64,000 nucleotides of DNA from Phellopilus nigrolimitatus (lineage: Eukaryota; Basidiomycota; Agaricomycetes; Hymenochaetales; Hymenochaetaceae). Shown here piece by piece: positions 22,798-32,863 of the stretch. Position numbers and translations under genes: made by a program. Where the stretch lies: positions 434,001 through 498,000 of the forward strand of contig JAJOHG010000008.1 in NCBI GenBank assembly GCA_021029095.1, read 5' to 3'. Position 1 is the first letter of the stretch, and each line of letters begins with the position of its first letter. Below the pieces are notes generated by a model. The model did not search any database. It saw only the letters and a list, made by a program, of their open reading frames with translations, and had not been told where the DNA came from.

Positions 22798-23948
22798 TCA
22801 GCAAATAATACACCCACAGCACCCGCCCGCGCCCGCACCATCCTCGGCGCCACCGGCGCCGGGTTCTGCTCCGGGGACACTGCCTGACGAGCGCGAGAGC
22901 GCACGCTGCGCTGCACGCGCTTTCTTCTTCAGCGTGGCCTCGTCCTCTGTTGGTGGGGCGTACGGCCGGATCGAGAGGTGCACGATCGTCGAGGTGTTAG
23001 TCGGAGATGTGGGCGTAGGGGGAGGGGAGGACGTCGATGCAGGGAAGGAAAGGCCTGGCAGGAGAAAGGGGTGAGTCAGTTGATTCACTTGGTATGTATA
23101 GCTGTAAATAAAAGAGATGTTCTCTGCGAAGCGGATGCAGGGCCGAAATGAAAGGCTGATAAGCACCAGTGCGGTGGCCGGGTATTGTACGATATCATGA
23201 CCAACATGACATTGGTCATTGAGCACACACGGTTATGATAGGCTCGGGGAACGGGCTTCACGGAATTAACCCCCGCACATGCACAGCTATTGGGCACTGC
23301 CCCGCTCGGAGGATCGAGCCTCTTGGCAGTTACCGAAACAAAGTTCGTACGGAGAAATTTAACTTTGGGCTGGCGAGTGAAGACGATCATCGTTCTTCGA
23401 GAAGAAGGACAGAACGGTGCAGATCTCGAGGCAGCGAAAACGAAAACGCCATGGAAATTAATAGCAGCCAACTCACCGGAGAGCGTGTCTTCATCTTGAA
23501 GAATCTTCCCAAGATACAGAATACGAAGGTAATTGGGCGCAGGCGGTTTCTCGTCCTGCCAGTCTGCGCGTGTTCATCAATACTACTGTTTCCACCGACA
23601 TTTAGGGCTTCGCTTACCACTTGGCCATGCATTCCAAACTAGCTCCTTTACCCGTCCTACCGCCGCTTCCGGGTCAAACAACATTGTGCGGCGACTACCA
23701 GACACCAGGAGGAACGTCAGCGCAACCTGGGGCACCGGTGCGGGTACCGATTGATCCTCCGAGTCCTGGTTCGGAACTTGGCCATCGCTCGACGGCCCTG
23801 CCTGCTCCATCTGTTTTTCGTCGTCAGCGGGGACGATGGTGAGCATAGACGTCGCGGCGGTTGCTGGCACGCTGCGCTGTAGGATGTGGAGAGAAGCGAT
23901 GGAGGGCGCCTGGGATCGCGGATGCGCGTATTGAATATCGAAGCTCAT
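22798..23948 (-). CDS. Membrane-anchored ubiquitin-like protein, UBL3/MUB type with CaaX end
   Basis: Three minus-strand exons (23948-23618, 23563-23477, 23054-22798) give 224 residues. A variable N-terminus precedes a ubiquitin-like fold that begins VALTFLLVSGSRRTMLFDPE and continues through VKELVWNAWPSDWQDE and APNYLRILYLGKILQDEDTL. That motif order is typical of UBL3/MUB proteins (Rad60-SLD_2 type). The C-terminus is Cys-rich and ends CCGCIIC, so CIIC is a CaaX prenylation box with upstream Cys for palmitoylation. There is no diglycine tail, so it should be lipid-anchored rather than conjugated. Plant MUBs recruit E2 enzymes to the plasma membrane, and animal UBL3 sorts proteins to vesicles. 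The ATG at 23846 is a possible shorter start. The second intron is long for this genome at about 420 bases. Confidence 0.88.
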
Positions 23949-26900
23949 TTCGAAGATATTGAAGACGCCTGGCAACACCGCAGGTCGGACGCTATGTGTA
24001 TTTCCGCCGGCAAGCAAAGAGTGGACGTGGGAGGAGAGAAGTTGCGACGGTGGTTTCAAGGCGCCTTCAAGCGGGCACAACGGTTGGCAGACGACGAAGG
24101 CGAAGGATCAAAGTAGATGCTCGGAAGGTCCACGCGGCGCGCTATAAAGTAAAACCCAGTTGCTTCTTCGTGCCCTCTGCTCTCCGCGACGAGTTCCCGA
24201 CGACACACGGCGTGCACCAAACTTACTCCGGCCTGTGCCAGGGTGCCCGCAAGCTTCCGCCGCACGCTGACCGCACGCGCTCGGGTTCGCAGCCTGCTTC
24301 CGGAGGTCGCGTGAACGAGTCCTGTGATTTCCCCAAACGTAGCCGATGCAGGCAGTGGTCGGTGAGAAAGTGGGTATGTCCTCGGAAATCTGACGATGTC
24401 GTCGTCGTCGACTCAATGGCAGCAACGGCGCTTGGGCGGTGATGGTTGACGTCGGGAGACGAGGTGCGGTGGACAGCGGAACGTTGGAGAAAGGGCGTGA
24501 CGGTGACAGCTGTGTCGCAGTTTCAGGCTGAATCGGAGCTCGACCTTGCGCGATGGTCTTGCCCCTGTATCGAGATCTGCTGTGAGTCCTGGTTTTAAAC
24601 GAATAGCTAAATCCAAATAAAAGAAAGCAGGAGGATTTGGTTCATTTTATACATTTCTTCTCTTCGGGTTCTTGCTTTCCTCTTCTTGAAGATTTCAGTG
24701 CCTGCAAAGGCGGTTTTTTTGTACATCTGTTCGGAATGCAAGGTAATATGAACTTCTAGTGGTTCGTCTTTTCCCCAGACGCTGGTGGATCCACTGCAAA
24801 GCGATTTAACAACGCAGTTGGTAGACGTATATTGCAAATATACCAGGCCCAAAAGAATTCCAAATTTAAAAAAACCGAAAAACCGGTTCAATGCAGTAAT
24901 GAAGATTTGCAGAACAACAAGGAACGTACGAGAGCAGAACAATCGCAACAGAATGAGAACGAAGAGACAAAATAATCCACCACGAAAAGCCCAAAATACG
25001 ATGAAAGGATGACAAAGCGCGGAGTCGAGATCGTGTCCATGACCGTGATGTATACCGTGTAGGGAAGAGAAGGAATCATGGGATGCCGAAGGATATGAAG
25101 GATGCCTACTAGGACATATAAAAGTACAGTGTCTACTGCACAATAATGTTATGAGTCATAAATCAGGATGTCGCGAGGGTGAAGTTGTGGGTTCCGAGAC
25201 AAGAGTGAAATTGGGAAGGATGCGTCGCACGCGCCCGCTGCTCTGGGGGGCTCGAGTCACACAGCAGGTACGTCTGAATCGCAATCTAGGCAGGAAAACG
25301 AGAAGGAACTTGAGCCGACGGTTGGAAAAAGGAAAGGAAACGAGCCACTCACAGTGCCACCTATGCGACAACGCAATAGGTAAAACCGGTAGACCTTTCC
25401 TCGTCCACAGGCGGTGGGTTCGAAGGCGGAGAGTTCGCGCTCGGGAAAAAGATGTTGTCAAAAGAGTCCATTTCAAATGCGTCTGAAACTACGGGTTGGT
25501 GTAGGTATCGCAAGTAGACTCGAGAGAGAGATCTGTCTGAGGACAAAACCAGAAGGGCAAAGGCGTTGTCTGGATAACGGTGGTGCAGACTGTGCAGCCT
25601 TTATAGCCTCACGACGGGCCTTGCCCGACCACATGCAACAAAAGGATGGCCAGTGCTGATGCGAAAGAGCATTTCATAAAGAAGAAAAGGACTCTAGCTC
25701 CAAATTGCGGCGTTGTGACGAAGACGAGTCGGTGAGATGCCGGGAAGAGGAGCGTATTGTCTTCACTGTTCGTGGAGCGACAATAAAGAGCATTGATGGC
25801 ATTGCGAGTGCGCAGAGGCGCGTCCATGAAATGGTGAGTTTACAGCGCTGTAACGAATCCTTCCGTGGCTCATTAATTTTTTACCTCTCCTTCTTCTAGC
25901 GAGGAGAAGGACATGGTATTAATCCAATTCATGCCTCATACTAGTGAGCTGCTGTGAGCCCACCTCATGTCGATCATATCCAATTGTCTTCATCCCCAAC
26001 GTACCCCCGTACCTTGCTTACATAAGACAGATAATTGTCTTGAAGAATAGCATTACGACAGCGCGGGTTCTGGATCATCAAGAACTTGTGTGCTCCAAAA
26101 CGAGGCCCACCCACAAGGAAAGAACAAGACTTGGGAACGGAAGGCGAATTCTGCCTGTAATGTACAGCCGGCATGTGTACGGAGAAATCGAATTTGCAGG
26201 CAGCGGGGTATTACGAACAATTAAAAACGCAGCGATGAGGGCCTGGATATCATTGATAGATATTACAGGCATCACCAAGGCAGCGTAGTTCGTGGATGGA
26301 TGCATGATAGCCTGGCGCAGCCTGTGTAAAGAAGAAGATCGCAAGATGATGTTGATAGGACGAATCATTCATGAACGAGAGCATCCACGTAGCTGCGAAC
26401 CTTCAAGCTAGGAACCAAGCAGTAGAACAGCACAGGTAGAGCAGCTTCCAGACCAGTTTATTATGGAAGGTGTGTCGGAAGAACTGCTGCTCGTGCACGA
26501 GTATGTAGTCGCCATGATCGGATGATACTTGAGGATCGTCTCGCAGGTTGGTCAAGTCAGATGAACAAGCACGTTTCTCTACAGGATGCAGTGGGATACG
26601 AGTCAAGATGCACGGTTGCTCGTTCAGTAACGAAGTTTGAACACAATGGAGGACTCGAAGACAAAGGTGCCGCCGTGACCTCGCTCGGCACGTAGGCGGA
26701 GTTTAAATGCATACGCCGGCCCTAAAGCACGCAAGCAAACACCGCGCGACGCGTCTGTCCCATCTTTTCTTCACTCATTTCCGGGCTCGCTTTATTGTCC
26801 CCCTGCGAACCAAACATCCTTTTCTCGCAGGAGTCTACCGCTTGTCCAAGACGAACGTATTTCCCACTCAGCTGGAGCGCATCTCGTCGATCGCGAGATT

Positions 26901-27559
26901 TTGGGATGATCCTCCTTACCGGAGTTGGGCACATCTTTGCTTCGTCTGTATTCGTTTCGTCGTAGGCAGGGATGTGTTATGTATGGTTTCTACAAGGGAT
27001 GACGTGGGATTTGATTATCGATCGTATGTTGTCAATGAAAATCACTTGCTTGGTTCGTTAGCCTCTTTGCGTGCTCCTGAAAATCGCCGGTGAAGTCCAT
27101 CGCAACTATCGGAACCCGCTACGGCATTGTTGGCTCGTTACTCCATCTCTGAGGTGCCAGGATACGACGGTGGCTACCAGAGGCTCTGAACATTAGTTTA
27201 TGGACATCATAGGTATTGGCAGGGGCTTCAAGCTCTGCGGCAAAGACCACAAGTAATACAGTCCAGCCGTGAATTTGATAATTTTATCCCACTAGTAGAT
27301 TTTCTAGAGTCAAGATGCCTTCGAAAATATGAAGATCGCAGGCACGATCGGATCCAAGTTCTTCGTTTTATAATTTCCCTGCGCAGGCGCATTAGCTGCA
27401 TATTTAAATTGGGGAGAAGGGATCGGATACGCGGGTTATGTGCCTCTCAGAATGTGCCAGGATGCATTATAGATGCCAGTGAATCTTCAGCGGATCGCTC
27501 AATTAGTTTTATAGAATGCATTTATGCTGCAAAAGCACAATTTGAGGAGTCGTCAACTA
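23949..27559. other. Long gene-poor stretch, no supported gene
   Basis: Open frames are short and overlapping. A minus-strand start at 25471 (MDSFDNIFFPSANSPPSNPP) behind a TATA-like TATAAAGG near 25598 looks like the beginning of a gene, but the frame ends after 36 codons and no in-frame splice is evident. A low-complexity minus frame at 24607-25143 has no ATG at its start. No RNA gene or repeat with ends was found. Confidence 0.35.
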
Positions 27560-28245
27560 CGCTCTATCTTTTTAGGGATATCATAACTTATGTAACACAT
27601 CTCACTAACCGCTCGCTCCATTCTGCTCATCACCTCCGGCGACGTAACTGTCCCAGTCAGTTCTCCGGAAAAGGCATCCCGCAGGATATGATGTTCATAT
27701 GTTTGGTATAGCGTGCAGCCCACGTACGCAGGAGCATAGCGAAGGTACATTGTCGGGTAATTCGTCGTTACAGCATTCCATTCACCTTTTCCCTTCTCGC
27801 GAAAACATCTTCAAGAACAGCGCACCTTCACTTTTGGAAAAAATATACTGAGAACAAAAAGGATACCAGCTGACCATCGAACCGGATGACACCATGTAGC
27901 CTAAGTAGTGCCATCCGGTTCGACGTGTTGGAGCTAGACTTGACCTTGACTCTAAGTCAGCGATATTTTATATTCTCAAGCACGACATGGCGTAAATCAC
28001 CATACATACATGTATATTAGCAGAGGACGACATTTCTTGATCTGTTCGGTTTCGGTTTTGACCGTGGCCAAGAAGAGTACAGGGAATTTGTTGACAGACG
28101 CGAGGGTAACACGCTACCTTTTGATTACGAGCAGGCGCTCAAGGCCCAGTTCCTTTGCTATGCTATCGATCTTCCTCTCGAGCCTTCTTCCCGAGGCCGT
28201 AAGCTAATCCAAGTGTTCCTGCGGGACCGGCGATCCGTAGTGCTC
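27560..28245 (-). pseudogene. Family X copy C: internally deleted, frameshifted relic
   Basis: Two pieces of family X lie next to each other on the minus strand. The first, 28245-28005, matches exon 1: AGPAGTLGLAYG, then a frameshift near 28188, then GRRLERKIDSIAKELGLE and TVKTETEQIKKCRPLL (copy B: TVKAQNEKIEKDCRRLL). The second, about 27915-27560, matches intron 5 and exon 6. CATCCGGTTCGATGG and CCTTTTTGTTCT resemble copy B intron 5, and YLRYAPAYVGCTLY resembles VYVLRYAPSAYARVARY. Exons 2-5 are absent. The frameshift, in-frame stops and deletion make this a pseudogene. Retention of intron-like sequence points to DNA-level duplication rather than retroposition. Confidence 0.65.
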
Positions 28246-29099
28246 GGGCCAATCGAGGAATCCAAAGGAAATGGAAACTTAATCCGCCAAGTCGCAGCTC
28301 CTGTAACTGACTTGCAAGTGAGCTCAAAACGGACAACAATCCAGTTATGTTCTGCAAGCAGGCTGTCAGAGCTCGAGAACGATGCAGATTCGAGGCACCA
28401 GGGGCTACAGGATCCAACCACACAGCCTTGCGGCCATGTACGCAGCTGGGACATGTCTATGGGAAAGCTCTGCTTTTTTACGCAGTTGGTACAGCTCATG
28501 ATTAACGCCACATGTCGGAACAAACCTAAGTTCTGTTGAAGACCTTAGACAATTTCGCGCGACTATCGCGAAGCCATGATCGTGCACAGACTCGGACCCA
28601 GCCAATCCGGCAAATGCCCTGCGTTTCGACCGCACGAGAAAAATGCCTCTGCCTTGGAGTTTGGCTTGGAGCAGCAGGCTTCTTTGCAGATAAGAGAGTC
28701 GCCCAGCTTCTTGTGTAGTTTGAGCGGAAGCAAGAGTTGTCGAGGAGGAGAGCCAAGAGATGCGCGCGACGCGTCTCGCAAAAACTGGAGGCCAAAACAA
28801 AAACTCACGCTTTTTTAATAAAAAAAGATGCATTCACGACCTCATCATCTTTCGCTTGCGACGAGTGAGAGAACGAGACACGGTAAGAACTCAATATAAA
28901 CCTCCAAGTCACATCTCCTTGGCGGCTTTAACATTTGTAAGCAAGCCCCGTGGGAACCGCTCGAATGCGGTGATAAGGGACGACCGTCGGCCATCCCGAG
29001 CTCCGTGCTTGATAAAAACGATGGTGGCTTGCTCGTGGGTTCCGTCCTCTATCACCTCCCCGCCGTGAAGATTGTCCTCTGAAATCGTCATCGTTAGGC
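28246..29099. other. Intergenic, nothing recognised
   Basis: This holds the upstream region of the DUF1275 gene. Several overlapping minus-strand frames at 28405-28833 lack motifs and look random. Confidence 0.4.
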
Positions 29100-30129
29100 A
29101 TGTCGTATACTGAGCCGAAGCCGGAGCCAAATTCTGAGACGTCGACGCTGCCAGGTCCCGTCTCGGCGATGGAGGGTCCTGAGAGCAGGCAGCTCTCATG
29201 GAGAGAGTATCTCATGCAGAATGTGGACCCGAATTTGTCGACGTCGCCACTCGCGTCCTTCTGCTTTATGACCGGTTTCATGTGAGTACCTTGCACGCAG
29301 CAATTCTTTGCTTCCTGTTGGTGTTTACCGTCGAATTTTAGCGATGCTATCACATTCTCTGCGGTCTTCGTCTGGTGTGGTTTCCAAACGGGAAACACTG
29401 TGCAGGTATTTCATCTTGCAAGCTCCTAATATTTAATATTTCTCACAGGACAGTTCAGCTGTCTCTTGCTATAGCCCGTCTTTTCTCCCCCGGACAAACC
29501 AATTTCGAATTTCGCATGGCCGACCGGCAGGCACTCGTCTCGCTCCTCACTTTCCTCGGCGGTGCATCGCTGGGGCGTCTCGGTGACAGGATAGGCTCGA
29601 ACACGCGCCTGTGGCTGAGCTTGGGAACGTTCATCCAGGCGCTCTTTACTATGGCTGCGGCACTCACGGTCTGGAAGGGCGGGCAGGGCTCCGTCGCAGA
29701 TGACCGTGGCGACCCTGCGTGGACGAACGCGAAGAGCTTCGTCGGCCTCGGATTCGCGAGCGCTAGCATCGGTCTGCAGGGCATCATGGGCAAGCGCGTG
29801 AATTCGCAGTTCGCCACGACGGGTGCGCCTTGCCATCCTGACTATTCCATACCTACAAATCTCACTCATTTTGTTGTTTTCCTTCTCTAGTCGTCCTCAC
29901 CACTGTCTGGTGCGAGCTCATGTCGGACCCGAAGCTCTTCGGCCGGCGCTTCGTGAACACGCGCGACCACAAGTTTATCGCCGTCTTCGCGCTCTTCCTC
30001 GGCGGCTTTGCGGGCAGGGCGATCCTCGACAAGGTCGGGAGTGCCGGGGCGTTTGGCGTCGGTACCGGCATCCGCTTCCTCATCGCGATCGCTTGGCTAT
30101 TCGTCCCCGCAAAAAAGAGTGGCAAGTAA
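29100..30129 (+). CDS. DUF1275 (YoaK/UPF0700) family multi-pass membrane protein
   Basis: Four exons (29100-29281, 29342-29405, 29459-29822, 29891-30129) give 282 residues. After a soluble N-terminus (about 40 residues), FCFMTGFIDAITFSAVFVW and CGFQTGNTVQLSLAIARLF form the family signature. Further membrane helices follow, with LTFLGGASLGRLGDRIG, the GLQGIMGKRVNSQFATTVVL region characteristic of the family, and a final helix before the basic end KKSGK. Bacterial and fungal members are predicted small-molecule transporters of unknown substrate. Exon 2 is only 64 nt. All junctions preserve frame, and the ATG precedes a typical acidic leader. Substrate and location are unknown. Confidence 0.92.
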
Positions 30130-31109
30130 TGATTTACCGGAATCTAGACCGGAATTCCCCCAACCCAACCCAACTTAACCCAAGAACGTTCTTGGCGCTA
30201 TCATTATGACAGAGCGATGGAGAGATTATAGAGAACGGGCGAGCTCGCGATGTGGTGCAAGGCGGGCGTGCGCGGGTGTTGGTTTAACATATCGGGCCGT
30301 TATAGACTAATCTTATTGAGACATTAGGGAGTTTTTTTTTCTTTGTGTAAGCTGCAGACTCGGGTTTACATTGGCCGTTAATCATAAAATGAAAAGCCAT
30401 TTGTACAATTATTGTCTGGACGAAAGCTGCTCATGCGCAGAAGTCGAGTTGCAGCCAGGCGCTCGTGGCCACGACGGTTATCACGAGCGTCGTGCGGGAG
30501 GTTTCGGAGCGCCGCGCTTCTCCGAAAACGTCTGATGCTCCCGCACGCCACTTCGTCGCTAGCCACGCTCCAGAGAAAAAAGACACGCAGCGCCTGTTAT
30601 TTTTTTCCGCAACAAAAAGCGGGCAGTGGAGCGCGCAAGCCAGTGCGCAACTGCGCAGCCGGGCATGGTTAGTCCGAGATGTTCTCGATTCTGTGATCGC
30701 ACTACGTCCAACGGGCGGCCGGTGCGGTACTCGTACAAGCCTGGCGCCTCGGAGGCAGGTAAGTTCACTGCGTATGTTGTTCGTCGGTCAAAGAGTGGAC
30801 AAAGGCGTGACGAGCCTAGCCATAATGCGGCAGAATTGTAAAGGGAGGGGGAGGTATCTGAATCGAACGAATAGATAAATTGCTACATAGAGTGCTGGTT
30901 TTCGCTCGACGAAACGCCGATATGACCGATGTGATAAGAGTCCCTTTTCATGTGGAGACCATCTTCGATTTGCGTCAGAGCACGAGCTTAGAGTTCGTCA
31001 TTTAGCAGCGACTATTGCTTGATGGTGGGTTGTTAACAAAAGGGTGTTAGCTTGTCCTTTATGAGGTAGTCTGGCTTCTGTTATAATTCCATGAGCAGGG
31101 CCTGACTTT
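30130..31109. other. Intergenic, no gene seen
   Basis: This holds the 3' flank of the DUF1275 gene with a short CCCAA-rich tract near 30157-30182. Remaining frames are short and overlapping. Confidence 0.45.
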
Positions 31110-31111
31110 TA

Positions 31112-31556
31112 CAGGGTATCCGGAAAAGCTTGTCAGTGTGTGATTTTGTTTTCGTTTTTTGTACGATTTTCCCAAAGAGGAATTCCTTACTCAAAGTAGC
31201 AATCCTTACCCAAAATGGAGTTCCTTACTGAATGCGGACATCGCCCTAAACGGGGATGATCAGCGCATGTAAGGTCAGCCGTGTCATGAGGAGGGTGGAA
31301 TCTGGCTTTATGATAATGGATATGTCTCTAATGATATCTATACGATTCTTGAGCTAGCAAGTAAAATGACGACACGACGAGCACGCACAATGTCGACGAC
31401 AGGTCGATCATCGCCCGTTTAGGGCGGTGTCCGCATTCAGTAAGGAGTCCCATTTTGGGTAAGGATTGCTACTTTGAGTAAGGAATTCCTCTTTGGGAAA
31501 ATCGTACAAAAAACGAAAACAAAATCACACACTGACAAGCTTTTCCGGATACCCTG
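31112..31556. mobile_element. Long-TIR MITE, Tc1/mariner-like, copy 1 (445 bp)
   Basis: The element begins CAGGGTATCCGGAAAAGC and ends with its inverse, between TA dinucleotides at 31110-31111 and 31557-31558. The inverted repeats extend about 145 bases each with few mismatches, leaving a core of only about 150 bases. Such a structure folds into a long hairpin. A second copy with the same ends lies at 50961-51456, with its core in the opposite orientation. TA duplication and a CAGGG start fit the Tc1/mariner superfamily. There is no coding capacity. Confidence 0.9.
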
Positions 31557-31558
31557 TA

Positions 31559-32863
31559 AAGTTCCTATCGACAGGCACAATGCCGGTCCTTGCATAAACT
31601 GATGCGGCGGACAACGCAGCATTTGTCAGCCCGATTCGATGTATTTTTTGAGGAGTTCCCTTGCAAGAGGATAAATTGGGCAAATGAAGTGAATAAGTGA
31701 GAGATAAAGCTGCTCAGTCGGGCGTTTGGTTACCATCTGATGTGAGCCAAGAAGTGTGATATGGGAGAGTACGTTCATCGAAGCGTGTAAGCTTGCAAGG
31801 TACGACGTTTAGATGTAGAGTAGAGAAGGGAAGAAGGAGATTTTGCATTGGGAAGATTGGAAAGAAGAATCGACTTGCTGTGCGGGTGGCGACAAGAACC
31901 GAAAGTCATACCGTAAAAGGCAAAGCGAGATTAGCGCTTCTAACTTGGGCCTCCGCTTTTTTTTCATTCGGCGCGAACACAAGAAAGTCTGTTTTTGTTC
32001 AAAGGTAAGCAGAACTCTACCAGCTCCCACAGCTACCGCGTTTGTCTCCTCGTCGTCGTCGCCGTCGTCGCCGTCGTCGTTGTTGTTGCCACTGCCATCG
32101 TGCTCGTTGTAGAAGACAGCGAGCGACGCGTCGCGCCTTCGGAGCTTGCGCACATCGGCAGGCTCCACTGTTCGGTTTAGCCGCGACAATTATTATCAGG
32201 CATTTAGCTCCTCGATGCGGGCCTCCCTTCCGTCGCCGTCATCTTCATTCTTGCGCAGCGTGGCCGACATCAACTCCATCATCGACAAAGAGCAGGTCTT
32301 AACCGCTTTCGTTGCCGAAGTCGCATCTAGTGGCCAGCGGACTGTGCTCGTTCCTCCCGACGGCGACGACCTCGCTCGTTCACGTATCGTATAGCCTGTG
32401 CTGGCCCAGGCCAACCCGTCTTTACTTGCCAAACATCACTGCTCTGGCAGCACTCAATCTGCCCGCTTTTATCACGATCTGCACGTGTTGTTTCACTGGA
32501 ATCCGACGCTACTGTAATATTGTATTACAGCAGTCGCCGGCGCGTTTTCTTTAACATAACCAATACATCAACGCGTTTACTTCAAGTGCAGCGCGCCATC
32601 GCCTCTCGCGCACGTTTAGACGCTTTGCGCTCGTCCCCCTTCTTGCTTCTCAGCCCACGCTGTTCATGATACCCCCGTCTCGGACGTCGTTTGCGGCATT
32701 CTCAACATACACGATAAATACGTCAACGCCCGGACGAGTCGTCCACAATGCAGATCTGCGTGGATCGCGTCTGGATGGAATTGTTTTGTGAGCCTTTTCT
32801 TATTTTGTCTTTCTTGTCCGTCCGCTCGGCTTTGAAGGAAGCTTTCGATTTGGTGGATAGGGG
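31559..32863. other. Intergenic upstream of the Ser-rich protein, no firm gene
   Basis: A GTCGTC-rich triplet tract lies near 32048-32090. Minus-strand frames reading through it give an Asp-rich peptide, and 32196-32432 gives an apparently structured peptide (MMELMSATLRKNEDD), but I cannot assemble a credible gene. A short upstream exon of the following gene may lie in 32660-32800. Confidence 0.35.

Noticed and set aside
24607..25143. Minus-strand frame of 178 codons with a hydrophobic stretch
   Set aside because: It has no ATG at its start, is low in complexity (Phe/Leu-rich from AT-rich DNA), and shows no domain or splice partner.
25361..25471. Possible gene start MDSFDNIFFPSANSPPSNPP behind a TATA-like site
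   Set aside because: The frame ends after 36 codons and no splice donor/acceptor pair extends it credibly; too little to call a gene.
31112..31556. CRISPR-like or other short-spaced repeat interpretation of the repeated arms
   Set aside because: The repeats are terminal and inverted, bounded by TA duplications and present at a second locus; a MITE explains them fully and CRISPR arrays do not occur in fungi.
32196..32432. Minus-strand peptide next to the GTC triplet tract
   Set aside because: It starts at TTG, and the neighbouring Asp-rich frame is simply the translation of the triplet repeat; no gene structure found.
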